Assembly: GCF_014672695.1 (NCBI RefSeq)
Contig: NZ_CP053923.1
Span: 540,704-553,690 of the forward strand
Direction: 5' to 3'
Origin: Defluviicoccus vanus
Lineage (GTDB): Bacteria > Pseudomonadota > Alphaproteobacteria > Rhodospirillales > Defluviicoccaceae
Length of the DNA stretch: 12,987 nucleotides
In this document: piece after piece, positions 6,183-12,987 of the stretch
How positions within the stretch are numbered: the stretch's first letter is position 1
Layout: every line of letters begins with the position of its first letter
Notes under the pieces: generated by a model
Seen by the model: only the letters and a program-made list of their open reading frames with translations
Database searches by the model: none
What the model was told of the DNA's origin: nothing
Program-made: the position numbers and the translations under genes

Positions 6183-7061
6183 ATGGGCGTCAGACTCAAG
6201 TTCAACATGGTCCTGTTGTCAGTATTCTGCGGCGGATTATTGTTATCGGCCTACGTCTCGCGTGCGATCCTTGAGCACAACGCCCGCGAGGATGTGATCG
6301 GCAACGCCCGGATCATGCTGGAGGCGGCGCGGGGAGCCGCCAACTACACGGTCCAGGAAATCCAACCCCTGCTTGCCAGTCAGATGCAGCAGCTGTTTCT
6401 GCCGCAGTCGGTGTCGTTTTATGCCGCAACGCAGTCGACGCAGGTGATTGGCAAGAACCTGCCGGAGTACACTTACCGCGCGGTTGCCCTCGACCCGACC
6501 AATCCGCGCGACCGGGCGATTGACTGGGAAACCGAAGTCATTCGCGAGTTCCGCTCCAATCACAAGCTCCAGGAATTGATCACTGAGCACGATGGGCCGA
6601 CGGGGCGGATCCTCAATCTGTCGCAGCCGATCGTCATCACCAACGAAAAGTGCCTGCTGTGCCATAGTGATCCGAAGATCGCGCCCCGGACGATGACCGA
6701 TATTTACGGGACGGCCAATGGCTTCGGCTGGACGCTGAACGAACCGATCGGTGCGCAGATTGTCTCGGTGCCGATGGCGGTGCCATTGCAGCATGCGCAC
6801 GACGCCTTCGTCGCCTTCATGGCCCTGCTCGCCGGGATCTTCGTGCTGTTGTTTGCCCTCATCAACCTGCTGCTGCACGTGGTCGTCATTCGACCGGTGG
6901 TACAGATGGCGGATGTCGCCAACGATATCAGCCTGGGCAAGACCGACGTCCCCTACTACACCCGCAGCGGCAAGGACGAAATCGCGTCGCTGTCCGCCTC
7001 ATTCAACCGTATGCGGCGCAGCCTCGAAACCGCGCTCAAAATGCTGGGAGAAACAAACTAG
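6183..7061 (+). CDS. Membrane-anchored c-heme sensor: DUF3365 (Tll0287-like) domain plus HAMP, no output domain
   Basis: A 292-residue inner-membrane protein. Residues 7-27 are the first membrane segment, about 30-205 form a periplasmic DUF3365/Tll0287-like sensor domain, 209-233 is the second membrane segment, and 234-286 is a HAMP domain with the usual RPVVQMADVANDISLGK opening and DEIASLSASFNRMRRSLE close. The sensor domain carries CLLCH (157-161), a c-type heme attachment motif, as known for this family. A periplasmic redox or gas-sensing role is inferred. The protein stops six residues after HAMP, so it has no kinase, cyclase or chemotaxis output; it must signal through a partner or be a shortened receptor. 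The ATG at 6183 is chosen because AGGAG (6171-6175) lies 7 nt upstream. The frame is open to 5988, but that part overlaps the preceding gene and is not protein-like. It converges with the TIR gene, only 22 bp away. Confidence 0.85.
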   Translation: MGVRLKFNMVLLSVFCGGLLLSAYVSRAILEHNAREDVIGNARIMLEAARGAANYTVQEIQPLLASQMQQLFLPQSVSFYAATQSTQVIGKNLPEYTYRAVALDPTNPRDRAIDWETEVIREFRSNHKLQELITEHDGPTGRILNLSQPIVITNEKCLLCHSDPKIAPRTMTDIYGTANGFGWTLNEPIGAQIVSVPMAVPLQHAHDAFVAFMALLAGIFVLLFALINLLLHVVVIRPVVQMADVANDISLGKTDVPYYTRSGKDEIASLSASFNRMRRSLETALKMLGETN

Positions 7062-7083
7062 GGCGAGGCCCCAGGGACGACGG

Positions 7084-8130
7084 CTAGACGTAGCGGGCGA
7101 CCGCGGCACGAAACTGCAGCCGGTCATCCTCACGCTCGATGTGGCTGAGGAGGCTGGCGCACAGTTCGTCGGCCGTTCCGCTCTGTGCCACCGCGCGCTT
7201 GAGAACGACCTTGGCGATCGGTCCAATATGACGGGCAAGCGCTTTTTCGATCTCCCCCAGGCTAGTGTCAGCGATGCGCAGTTGGTGCCCGCCAGCAGCA
7301 CAGGGCCGGTCCGCTGACGATGTGGCCGTATCGGCAACCACCGGGGGCCGCTTCGCCCACCCCGGCCGATCGGTCGAAACGGGCGACATCGTGGAGGAAC
7401 TGATTACGGTCGTCTGCCGCCGGTATGGATTTGGCCAGCAGCCGGATCAGCGCAGCGAGATTGTCAGCGTCCGGCAAGCTCCGGGCAACAATGACCCGCG
7501 CAATCGGGCCGACATTTTGCGCGAGTCGTTGCGCAATCGCCTGAATATCATGCGCATCCCACGCCACCGCCGACGCCGACCCCTGCACTTCCCGTGCGAG
7601 AACCCGGATTGCCGACTCGGCGGAGACAGGCAGGAAGTCTGTGGTCATGGTAGCGATCGACGGTCGCCCCGGCACCATCGGCTGAGTTGAGGTGAGTTGC
7701 GATGCCGGGAGTGTATCCGCTGGGCTCGGCATCGACCCCCGCGCCGCAAGACCTCGCCAATATCCTTGATCAGCTGGTCGAAGCCGACGTGAACGGCCGA
7801 TCCGTCCCAACCGATGAGATCGGCCGCGTGGATGCGACGGAAACCAAGGGGTGGTTCAACTTCCTCGATCATGACCGGAACGAAGACGCCACGCTCCCGC
7901 GCCGTCTCGGCCTCCTCGACAACCCATTCGGAGTGAACGGCTGCCTTCGACCACAACGCGAGTACGCAATTCGCGGCAGCGAGCCGCTCAGCGATCACCT
8001 CGTCGAAGCGGCGGCCTGCCGGGATATGCCGGTCCCACCAGACGGTCCAGCCGTGCACCGTCAGTGCTGACGCCAACCGCTCAGCAGTGCCGCGATCTTC
8101 GCGCGCGTAGGAGATGAAAAGTTCCGCCAT
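7084..8130 (-). pseudogene. TIR-domain protein with two tandem C-terminal domains, broken by two frame changes
   Basis: The first frame encodes a complete TIR domain of about 130 residues. It has FISYAREDR (box 1), WTVWWDRHIPAGRRFDEVI (box 2) and SEWVVEEAETA, where TIR NADases place their catalytic glutamate. The frame then fails at a run of five C on the plus strand (7736-7740). Adding one base there would join it to a second frame holding a linker and a small domain (7376-7558: VGPIARVIVAR, then DDRNQFLHDVARF). That frame fails near the five-G run at 7343-7347. Removing one base would lead into a third frame with a second copy of the same domain (7090-7272: IGPIAKVVLKR, then DDRLQFRAAVARY). 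The repaired protein would have about 348 residues. The small domain resembles one found at the ends of bacterial kinase and TIR proteins (possibly DUF8082; unsure). I prefer the ATG at 8130, which has GGTGA 9 nt upstream; a GTG lies at 8139. As it stands, only TIR plus an unrelated tail would be made. Confidence 0.75.
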
Positions 8131-8302
8131 TGCTTTCACTCACCCAGACTACCCGCTTCGCAAGCAAAAAGCCGATAGACCCGCCAAATGGGTTACGCTA
8201 CTTCAGAATGCGTCAGATTCGACTCTGGCTCCACCTGCACTTTCATCCTCAATGGTTAATTAAACGTTAGCCAATCGCCCGACTCGCGGCGGCACCGTGG
8301 TG

Positions 8303-9306
8303 TCAAGGCACGGCAGGCTTGCTGTCGAAAAACAGCAGCCGCGTCGCTTCGGGAATGCCGAGGCGACCGGTGGACGCAAGCCCGTTGGCGGCTTGAAACT
8401 TCCGGATGGCATCGCGAGTCTGTACGCCAAACTGGCCGTCAATCGGTCCTGGATAGTATCCCAACGCCTGCAGACGCGATTGCAAGCGCCGACGCTCGGG
8501 GCCGGACATCTGCCGCTCCACGTCACTGACGCCATCATCAGGCGCTTTTGCCGCGGCGGCACGAGCGCCGAGGACTGCCGCATCACCGCGGAGATAGACG
8601 TCATTCGCCGGCAGTTCGGTGAGTGCCAGCGTCGTTCCCGGTTGGCCCTTCCATTCATCACGCGCTCCCTCCAGCAACCCCCGCAAGGTCACCACCGGCA
8701 TCCGCAGCCAGTCGGCGAGAACGTTGCCAGGTCCTCCGGGCGTTGATTGGCTGATCGCCAGCATCGCCGTCGCCGCGGCAGGCGCTGCTGGGGTGAGAGA
8801 CGCGGCGGTGACCAGTTCAGACTTGCCGGGCGCCGGTGCCACATCGACAATGGCGATCGCCGCCAGGGGATTGTACGGCCAAGGACGTTAACGAACGATG
8901 CGGCAACGACGCCTTCGACCATGATGCGATCCGGCGTATCCAATGTTGCTGAGACCGGGACAAGGAAGGTGCGGCCATTGTAATTAACGGCATAGCCGCA
9001 GTAGTAGGTGAACAGAGTTGACTGCGGTGCCGCCTGCTGGGCGAAACTGGCTAACGTGCCGTTCAGTTCACCGTTCGAAACATCGAATGCTTCGCGCACC
9101 TCGAAACCGGCCCCGCGCAGCGCTGCGGCAACATTACGGGCGGCAATAGGGCATTGCGGCAGCGGCGGTAGCGCCTTGTAGTTCGCCATGGCCACGACCA
9201 TGGCGCGTTTCGTCGCCAGCGTGTCGGCAGCGACCGCCGCGACCGGCGGTACAAGTCCCGCAGCCACAGCTGCACAGGCAAGCAAGAGCGGGCGACAACG
9301 GAGCAT
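8303..9306 (-). pseudogene. Exported caspase-like (C14-type) protein with peptidoglycan-binding domain, frameshifted
   Basis: The N-terminal frame begins with a signal peptide (MLRCRPLLLACAAVAAG, cleavage likely near AVAA-D at about 27). A caspase-like fold follows: KRAMVVAMANYKALPPLP, CPIAARNVAAALRGAGFEV and GRTFLVPVSA. The frame is lost between 8893 and 8866. One extra base, for example in the GGGG run at 8866-8869, would join it to a second frame with AIAIVDVAPAP, the end of the caspase-like fold, and a typical peptidoglycan-binding domain 1 (RLQSRLQALGYYPGPIDGQF, then TRDAIRKFQAANGL). The repaired protein would be about 334 residues. At the place of the catalytic histidine (usually YYSGHG) it has YYCGYA, and AIVDVAP stands where DxC is expected, so it would be an inactive homologue even if intact. 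The start at 9306 is the ATG directly before the signal peptide; the frame opens earlier, at 9369. It lies 172 bp upstream of the TIR gene on the same strand. Confidence 0.75.
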
Positions 9307-9527
9307 TGGCACGAAATGTGACTCTATCTGCTCATGACTGGACCCAGCACAATGCACCATCCGGGGCAAAATAAGTCATCCGAGGGCTGAGTGCGCCTGC
9401 CAATGCGGATGCCTGCCAAAAAAGGTCGGCAAGACAAACGGTCGTTCCGGCGGCCGGGTGGTTCAGGCCGCTTCCTGCTGCGGTCAATTCCGCTGCGCAG
9501 CGCCATGATCAATGCTATATCTCGGGG

Positions 9528-11780
9528 ATGCTGGATGTGAGCAACACTATGGACAGTTCCACCACTGCGACCCCCGCGCTGCACTCCGCGACCTATCTCG
9601 ATGCGCTCAATCCGACGCAGCGGCTGGCGGTGGAAGCGGTGGACGGGCCGGTACTGGTACTCGCCGGCGCCGGCACCGGCAAGACCCGGGTACTGACGAC
9701 CCGCCTCGTCCATATCCTGGCGAGCGGGCGGGCCAAGCCGTGGCAACTGCTTGCCGTCACTTTCACCAACAAGGCGGCGCGCGAGATGCGCGAGCGGGTG
9801 GCGCTCACTCTCGGTACGTCGGTGGATGGCTGGTGGGTCGGCACCTTTCACGCGGCCGGTGCGCGCATGCTGCGACAGCACGCCGAGCACCTGGGGCTCA
9901 AGCCCAGCTTCACCATCCTCGATGCCGACGATCAGCAGCGGCTGTTGAAGCAGCTCACCGAAGCGCGTGGCCTCGATGCCAAGAAACTGCCGCCGCGGCT
10001 GTTCATGGGGATCATCCAGCGCTGGAAGGATCGCGGCCTGACGCCGGACCAGGTGTCCACCGCCGAAGGAGCAGACGCCGCCGATGGCCAGGCGCTGCCG
10101 CTGTACCGCGACTACCAGGAGCGCCTCCTGCAAGTGAACGCCGTCGATTTCGGCGATCTCCTGCTGCATGCGCTGAAACTGTTCCAGCAACAGCCGGACA
10201 TCCTCGCCCGCTACCAGCAGCAGTTCCGCTATCTGCTGGTGGATGAGTATCAGGACACCAACGTCGCCCAGTACCTCTGGCTGCGGGCGCTGGCCCAGGG
10301 GCACCGCAATCTTTGCTGCGTCGGTGACGATGACCAGTCGATCTATTCCTGGCGCGGCGCCGAGATCGAAAACATCCTGCGCTTCGAGCACGACTTTCCC
10401 GGCGCGCAGATCGTCCGCCTGGAATGCAACTACCGCTCCACCGCCCACATTCTTGCCGCCGCGTCGGCCCTGATCGCCCACAACAAGGGCCGCCTCGGCA
10501 AGACGCTGTGGACGCCGCGCGACGGCGGCGAACCGGTCACTGTCCAGGCAGCCTGGGATGGCGCCGACGAAGCGCGGATCGTCTGCGAGCAGGCGGATGC
10601 ATTGCGCCGCAAAGGGCAGCAACTCAATACCATGGCAGTCCTCGTCCGCGCCGGCTTCCAGACCCGCGAGTTCGAGGAACGCTTGATCACCGTCGGCATC
10701 CCCTATCGGATCGTTGGCGGAGCCCGCTTCTACGAACGCCAGGAAATCCGCGACGCCATCGCCTACTTCCGCATCGTCGCCCAGCCCGACGACGACCTCG
10801 CCTTCGAGCGGATCGTCAATGTCCCCAAGCGCGGCCTCGGCCCCGCCAGCCTGCGCAGCATCCACATCCTGGCGCGCGCCCGCAACCTGTCGCTGACCCA
10901 AGCGGCACGGCAATTGATCGAAACCGACGAACTCAAACCACAGCCGCGCAACACCATCCGCCGCCTGCTCGCGGACTTCGACCGCTGGCGTGGCCAGCTC
11001 GACCACCTGCCGCATGCCGATCTGGCGCGGCTGCTGCTCGACGAGAGCGGCTACACGCAGATGTGGCGGGCTGACCGCAGCCCGGAAGCGCCAGGCCGGC
11101 TGGAGAATCTGCGCGAACTGGTGGTCGCCATGGCCGAGTTCGACTCCCTGGGCGGTTTCCTCGAACACGTCAGCCTGGTCATGGATAACGACGAAGCGGC
11201 GGGCGAGGACAAGATCACCCTGATGACGCTGCATGCGGCGAAGGGCCTCGAATTCGACACCGTCTTCCTGCCCGGCTGGGAGGAAGGGATTTTCCCCAAC
11301 ATGCGGGCGCTGGAGGAAGGCGGCGCCAAGTCGCTGGAAGAGGAGCGAAGGCTCGCCTACGTGGGCCTGACCCGGGCGCGAGCGCGGGCAATCATCTCCC
11401 ACGCCGCCAGCCGAATGGTCTACGGCATGTGGCAGCCGGCGATGCCGTCGCGCTTCATCGGCGAGCTTCCGCCGGCGAACGTCGCCCACGCCGCGGCGCC
11501 CACCGCCGCCCGCCACGACGGCGGCTGGGAGCGCAGCGGCGCCTTTGGCCCGACGCGACGGTGGGGTGAAGCGGCGCGGCTCCAGCCAAAAGTTATCGAA
11601 GGCGAAGCGGTGCAGATTCCCGACATCCCGCCCGCTGCCGGGGTCGCCGCCGGCGAGCGTGTGTTCCACCAGAAATTCGGCTACGGCCGGGTGCAGGCGG
11701 TCAATGGCGATCGGCTGGAGATCGAGTTCGACAAGGCCGGTCGCAAAACCGTCATCCAGTCCTTTGTCGAGCCGGCGTGA
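9528..11780 (+). CDS. uvrD: UvrD/PcrA-family ATP-dependent DNA helicase
   Basis: A superfamily 1A 3'-to-5' helicase of about 750 residues, normal length for the family, acting in nucleotide excision and mismatch repair and at stalled polymerases. Motifs appear in order: Q motif LNPTQRLAVE (27-36), Walker A AGAGTGKT (46-53), Ia TFTNKAAREMRERV, II LLVDEYQDTN (Walker B acids at 239-240), III VGDDDQSIYSWRGA, IV LECNYRST, V LMTLHAAKGLEFDTVFLPG and VI EEERRLAYVGLTRAR. The last 45 residues (VFHQKFGYGRVQAVNGDRLE onward) match the C-terminal Tudor-like domain that contacts RNA polymerase in PcrA/UvrD. The start is uncertain: the ATG at 9528 has GGGG directly against it, a GTG at 9537 has GGGGA at good spacing, and an ATG lies at 9549; all precede the conserved region. 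The gene overlaps prmA by 4 bp (GTGA). No frame break is seen. Confidence 0.95.
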   Translation: MLDVSNTMDSSTTATPALHSATYLDALNPTQRLAVEAVDGPVLVLAGAGTGKTRVLTTRLVHILASGRAKPWQLLAVTFTNKAAREMRERVALTLGTSVDGWWVGTFHAAGARMLRQHAEHLGLKPSFTILDADDQQRLLKQLTEARGLDAKKLPPRLFMGIIQRWKDRGLTPDQVSTAEGADAADGQALPLYRDYQERLLQVNAVDFGDLLLHALKLFQQQPDILARYQQQFRYLLVDEYQDTNVAQYLWLRALAQGHRNLCCVGDDDQSIYSWRGAEIENILRFEHDFPGAQIVRLECNYRSTAHILAAASALIAHNKGRLGKTLWTPRDGGEPVTVQAAWDGADEARIVCEQADALRRKGQQLNTMAVLVRAGFQTREFEERLITVGIPYRIVGGARFYERQEIRDAIAYFRIVAQPDDDLAFERIVNVPKRGLGPASLRSIHILARARNLSLTQAARQLIETDELKPQPRNTIRRLLADFDRWRGQLDHLPHADLARLLLDESGYTQMWRADRSPEAPGRLENLRELVVAMAEFDSLGGFLEHVSLVMDNDEAAGEDKITLMTLHAAKGLEFDTVFLPGWEEGIFPNMRALEEGGAKSLEEERRLAYVGLTRARARAIISHAASRMVYGMWQPAMPSRFIGELPPANVAHAAAPTAARHDGGWERSGAFGPTRRWGEAARLQPKVIEGEAVQIPDIPPAAGVAAGERVFHQKFGYGRVQAVNGDRLEIEFDKAGRKTVIQSFVEPA

Positions 11781-12661
11781 GCGCGGCGTCGATGTGGCAG
11801 CTGTCGCTGATCGTCCCCCGCACCGCCGTACCGCTGTGCGAGGACGTTCTCGCCGAGCATTGCCTCGCGGTATCGCAACAGCTGACGGACGACGGTTATA
11901 TCACCCTCCTTGGGCTGACCGCCGGGCCTCCCGCCGCCGAACTGGCGGTGGCGCTGGCGTTAGCTGCGGCGGCAGCGGGGATTGCGGCGCCGGAGATCGC
12001 CATCGAGCCGGTCGGTGAACGTAACTGGCTGGCGGAGAACCAGGAATCCTTCACGCCCTTCCGCGTCCGGCGTTTCTTCATTCATCAACAAGACGACCCG
12101 ACACCAGCGCCGGCCGACGCCGTAGCGCTTGCCGTCGATGCCGGGCTCGCCTTCGGCAGCGGCCGCCACGCTTCCACCGCCGGCTGCCTCCTGGCATTGG
12201 GCACCCTGCACCGGCGGCTGCCGGAGGGGCCGGCGCTTGACCTTGGATGTGGCTCGGCCATCCTCGCCATTGCTGCTTCCCGGGTTCTCCACCGGCCGGT
12301 GGTCGCCAGCGACATCGATCCGGTGGCGGTGCGGATCGCGGCCGAAAATGCGCGGCGCAACGGCGTCGGCGCCTGGATACGAACGGTCACCGCCGACGGA
12401 TGCGCCCATCCGTTGATCCGTGCGCACGCTCCCTACGCGCTGCTCTTTGCCAATATTCTCGCCCGGCCATTGCAGCGGCTGGCGCGCGCGGCGGTCAGGC
12501 ATACCGCGCCCGGTGGGACAGTGATTCTGGCCGGGTTTGTCGTTGGCGACGCCCGGCGCGTCCTCGCCGTCTACCACGCCCTGGGATGTCGATTGCAGCG
12601 GCAGATCGTCATCGACGGCTGGGCAACCTTGGTGCTCCGCCGCTCGCGTGCTGCCGACTAA
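11777..12661 (+). CDS. prmA: Ribosomal protein L11 methyltransferase
   Basis: A 294-residue SAM-dependent enzyme that methylates the N-terminal amine and lysines of ribosomal protein L11 in the cytoplasm. The N-terminal substrate-recognition domain contains ERNWLAENQESFTPFRVRRF (82-101), a PrmA signature. The catalytic domain has AFGSGRHASTAGCLLAL (usual form AFGTGxHxTT), SAM motif I LDLGCGSAILAIAA, motif II ASDIDPVAVRIAAENARRNG with the ribose-binding aspartate, and LFANILARPLQRLA with the NILA motif near the substrate lysine. The GTG start overlaps the helicase stop codon by 4 bp, which suggests translational coupling; the internal ATG at 11792 is a less likely alternative. Its stop overlaps that of the convergent moaB gene, leaving no room for a terminator. 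Confidence 0.92.
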   Translation: MSAASMWQLSLIVPRTAVPLCEDVLAEHCLAVSQQLTDDGYITLLGLTAGPPAAELAVALALAAAAAGIAAPEIAIEPVGERNWLAENQESFTPFRVRRFFIHQQDDPTPAPADAVALAVDAGLAFGSGRHASTAGCLLALGTLHRRLPEGPALDLGCGSAILAIAASRVLHRPVVASDIDPVAVRIAAENARRNGVGAWIRTVTADGCAHPLIRAHAPYALLFANILARPLQRLARAAVRHTAPGGTVILAGFVVGDARRVLAVYHALGCRLQRQIVIDGWATLVLRRSRAAD

Positions 12662-12987
12662 AGCCGCGGCAGCAGTTCGACGAAATTACACGGCCGATAG
12701 CGGGCATCGAGCTGGAAGACGAGGATATCGTCCCAGGCATCGCGGCAGGCGCCGGGCGAACCAGGCAAGGCGAAGAGGTAGGTCCGTCCGGCAATAGCTC
12801 CCAGCGCCCGCGACTGAATGGTCGAGGTGCCGATCTTGGCATAGCTAAGCCAGCGGAAGAGTTCGCCGAAGCCGGGAATTTCCTTTTCCATCACCGCCTG
12901 TACCGCTTCCGGCGTGACATCGCGGGCGGTCACCCCGGTACCACCGGTGGTCAGGATCACCTCAACCGCCGGATCGGCGATCCACTC
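12658..12987 (-). CDS. moaB: Molybdenum cofactor biosynthesis protein B, C-terminal part (5' end outside window)
   Basis: The frame is open to the right edge, so the first third or so of the gene lies beyond the window; about 109 residues are visible of a family usually near 170-180. The MoCF-fold signature is clear: VILTTGGTGVTARDVTPEA (molybdopterin-binding loop with TGGTG and the conserved aspartate). FALPGSPGACRDAWDDIL and RPCNFVELLPRL at the C-terminus are typical of MoaB. MoaB/MogA proteins adenylylate or bind molybdopterin during molybdenum cofactor synthesis in the cytoplasm. MoaB fits better than MogA because of the PCNF-ELLPR ending. Its TAG stop shares bases with the prmA TAA. Confidence 0.92.
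   Translation of the reverse strand, partial: EWIADPAVEVILTTGGTGVTARDVTPEAVQAVMEKEIPGFGELFRWLSYAKIGTSTIQSRALGAIAGRTYLFALPGSPGACRDAWDDILVFQLDARYRPCNFVELLPRL

Noticed and set aside
7343..7740. Programmed ribosomal frameshifting in the TIR gene
   Set aside because: Two shifts in opposite directions would be needed, there is no clear slippery heptamer with a stimulatory structure, and a third break lies in the neighbouring gene. Mutation or sequence error is simpler.
8212..8235. A sequence resembling the 3' end of tmRNA or tRNA (TTCGACTC, then GGCTCCACC), possibly an attachment-site scar
   Set aside because: The T-stem and acceptor spacing do not fit: about four to five bases are missing compared with real tmRNA ends, the loop is 8 nt, and CCA is not completed. 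No second copy or integrase is in the window.
9491..9500. Short palindrome GCTGCGCAGC upstream of the helicase
   Set aside because: Short, G+C-rich and self-complementary sequences of this size are common in such DNA, and nothing else marks it as a site.
9324..11669. A 781-codon open frame on the minus strand across the helicase gene
   Set aside because: It mirrors the helicase codons in high-G+C DNA. Its translation has no family motifs, while the plus strand shows every SF1 helicase motif.

Overview
The window is a 13 kb piece of a high-GC bacterial chromosome. An alphaproteobacterium, probably in or near the Rhodospirillales, fits best. The grounds are the codon usage (strong G/C at third positions), the style of the acetyl-CoA synthetase, PcrA/UvrD-type helicase, PrmA and MoaB proteins, and a c-heme DUF3365 sensor. 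No rRNA or tRNA gene is present, so the placement is an inference from protein character only.

Layout from left to right. At 1-675 is the 3' end of an acetyl-CoA synthetase gene with a clean intrinsic terminator. On the minus strand, 759-1757 encodes a secreted RTX-type calcium-binding repeat protein. At 1875-2192 is the C-terminal remnant of an IS1595-type transposase, and at 2197-3762 a multi-pass GT39/ArnT-like membrane glycosyltransferase. Transcribed divergently from the latter is a small GlsB/YeaQ-type stress membrane protein (3939-4190), followed by a strong hairpin. Two unrelated alpha/beta hydrolases follow on the plus strand (4480-5268 and 5353-6075), then a membrane-anchored c-heme sensor with HAMP but no output domain (6183-7061), whose leader carries a direct repeat and an inverted repeat.

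The most unusual part is 7084-9306 on the minus strand. Two neighbouring genes are each broken by single-base frame changes, all placed at or near short G/C homopolymers. One is a TIR-domain protein with two tandem copies of a small C-terminal domain (two breaks). The other is an exported caspase-like protein with a peptidoglycan-binding domain (one break). The caspase-like protein also lacks the usual His and Cys catalytic positions. The remaining roughly 9 kb of coding sequence shows no such break, so the clustering looks like local gene decay, although assembly error must be excluded first.

The right end is core genome: a PcrA/UvrD-family DNA helicase (9528-11780) overlapping by 4 bp with prmA (11777-12661), the ribosomal protein L11 methyltransferase. 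Facing it is moaB (12658 to the window end, partial), for molybdenum cofactor synthesis; the moaB and prmA stop codons overlap.

I see no complete new multi-gene system. The best leads are the decayed TIR plus pseudo-caspase pair, the output-less heme sensor with its patterned leader, and the solitary RTX protein beside an IS remnant.
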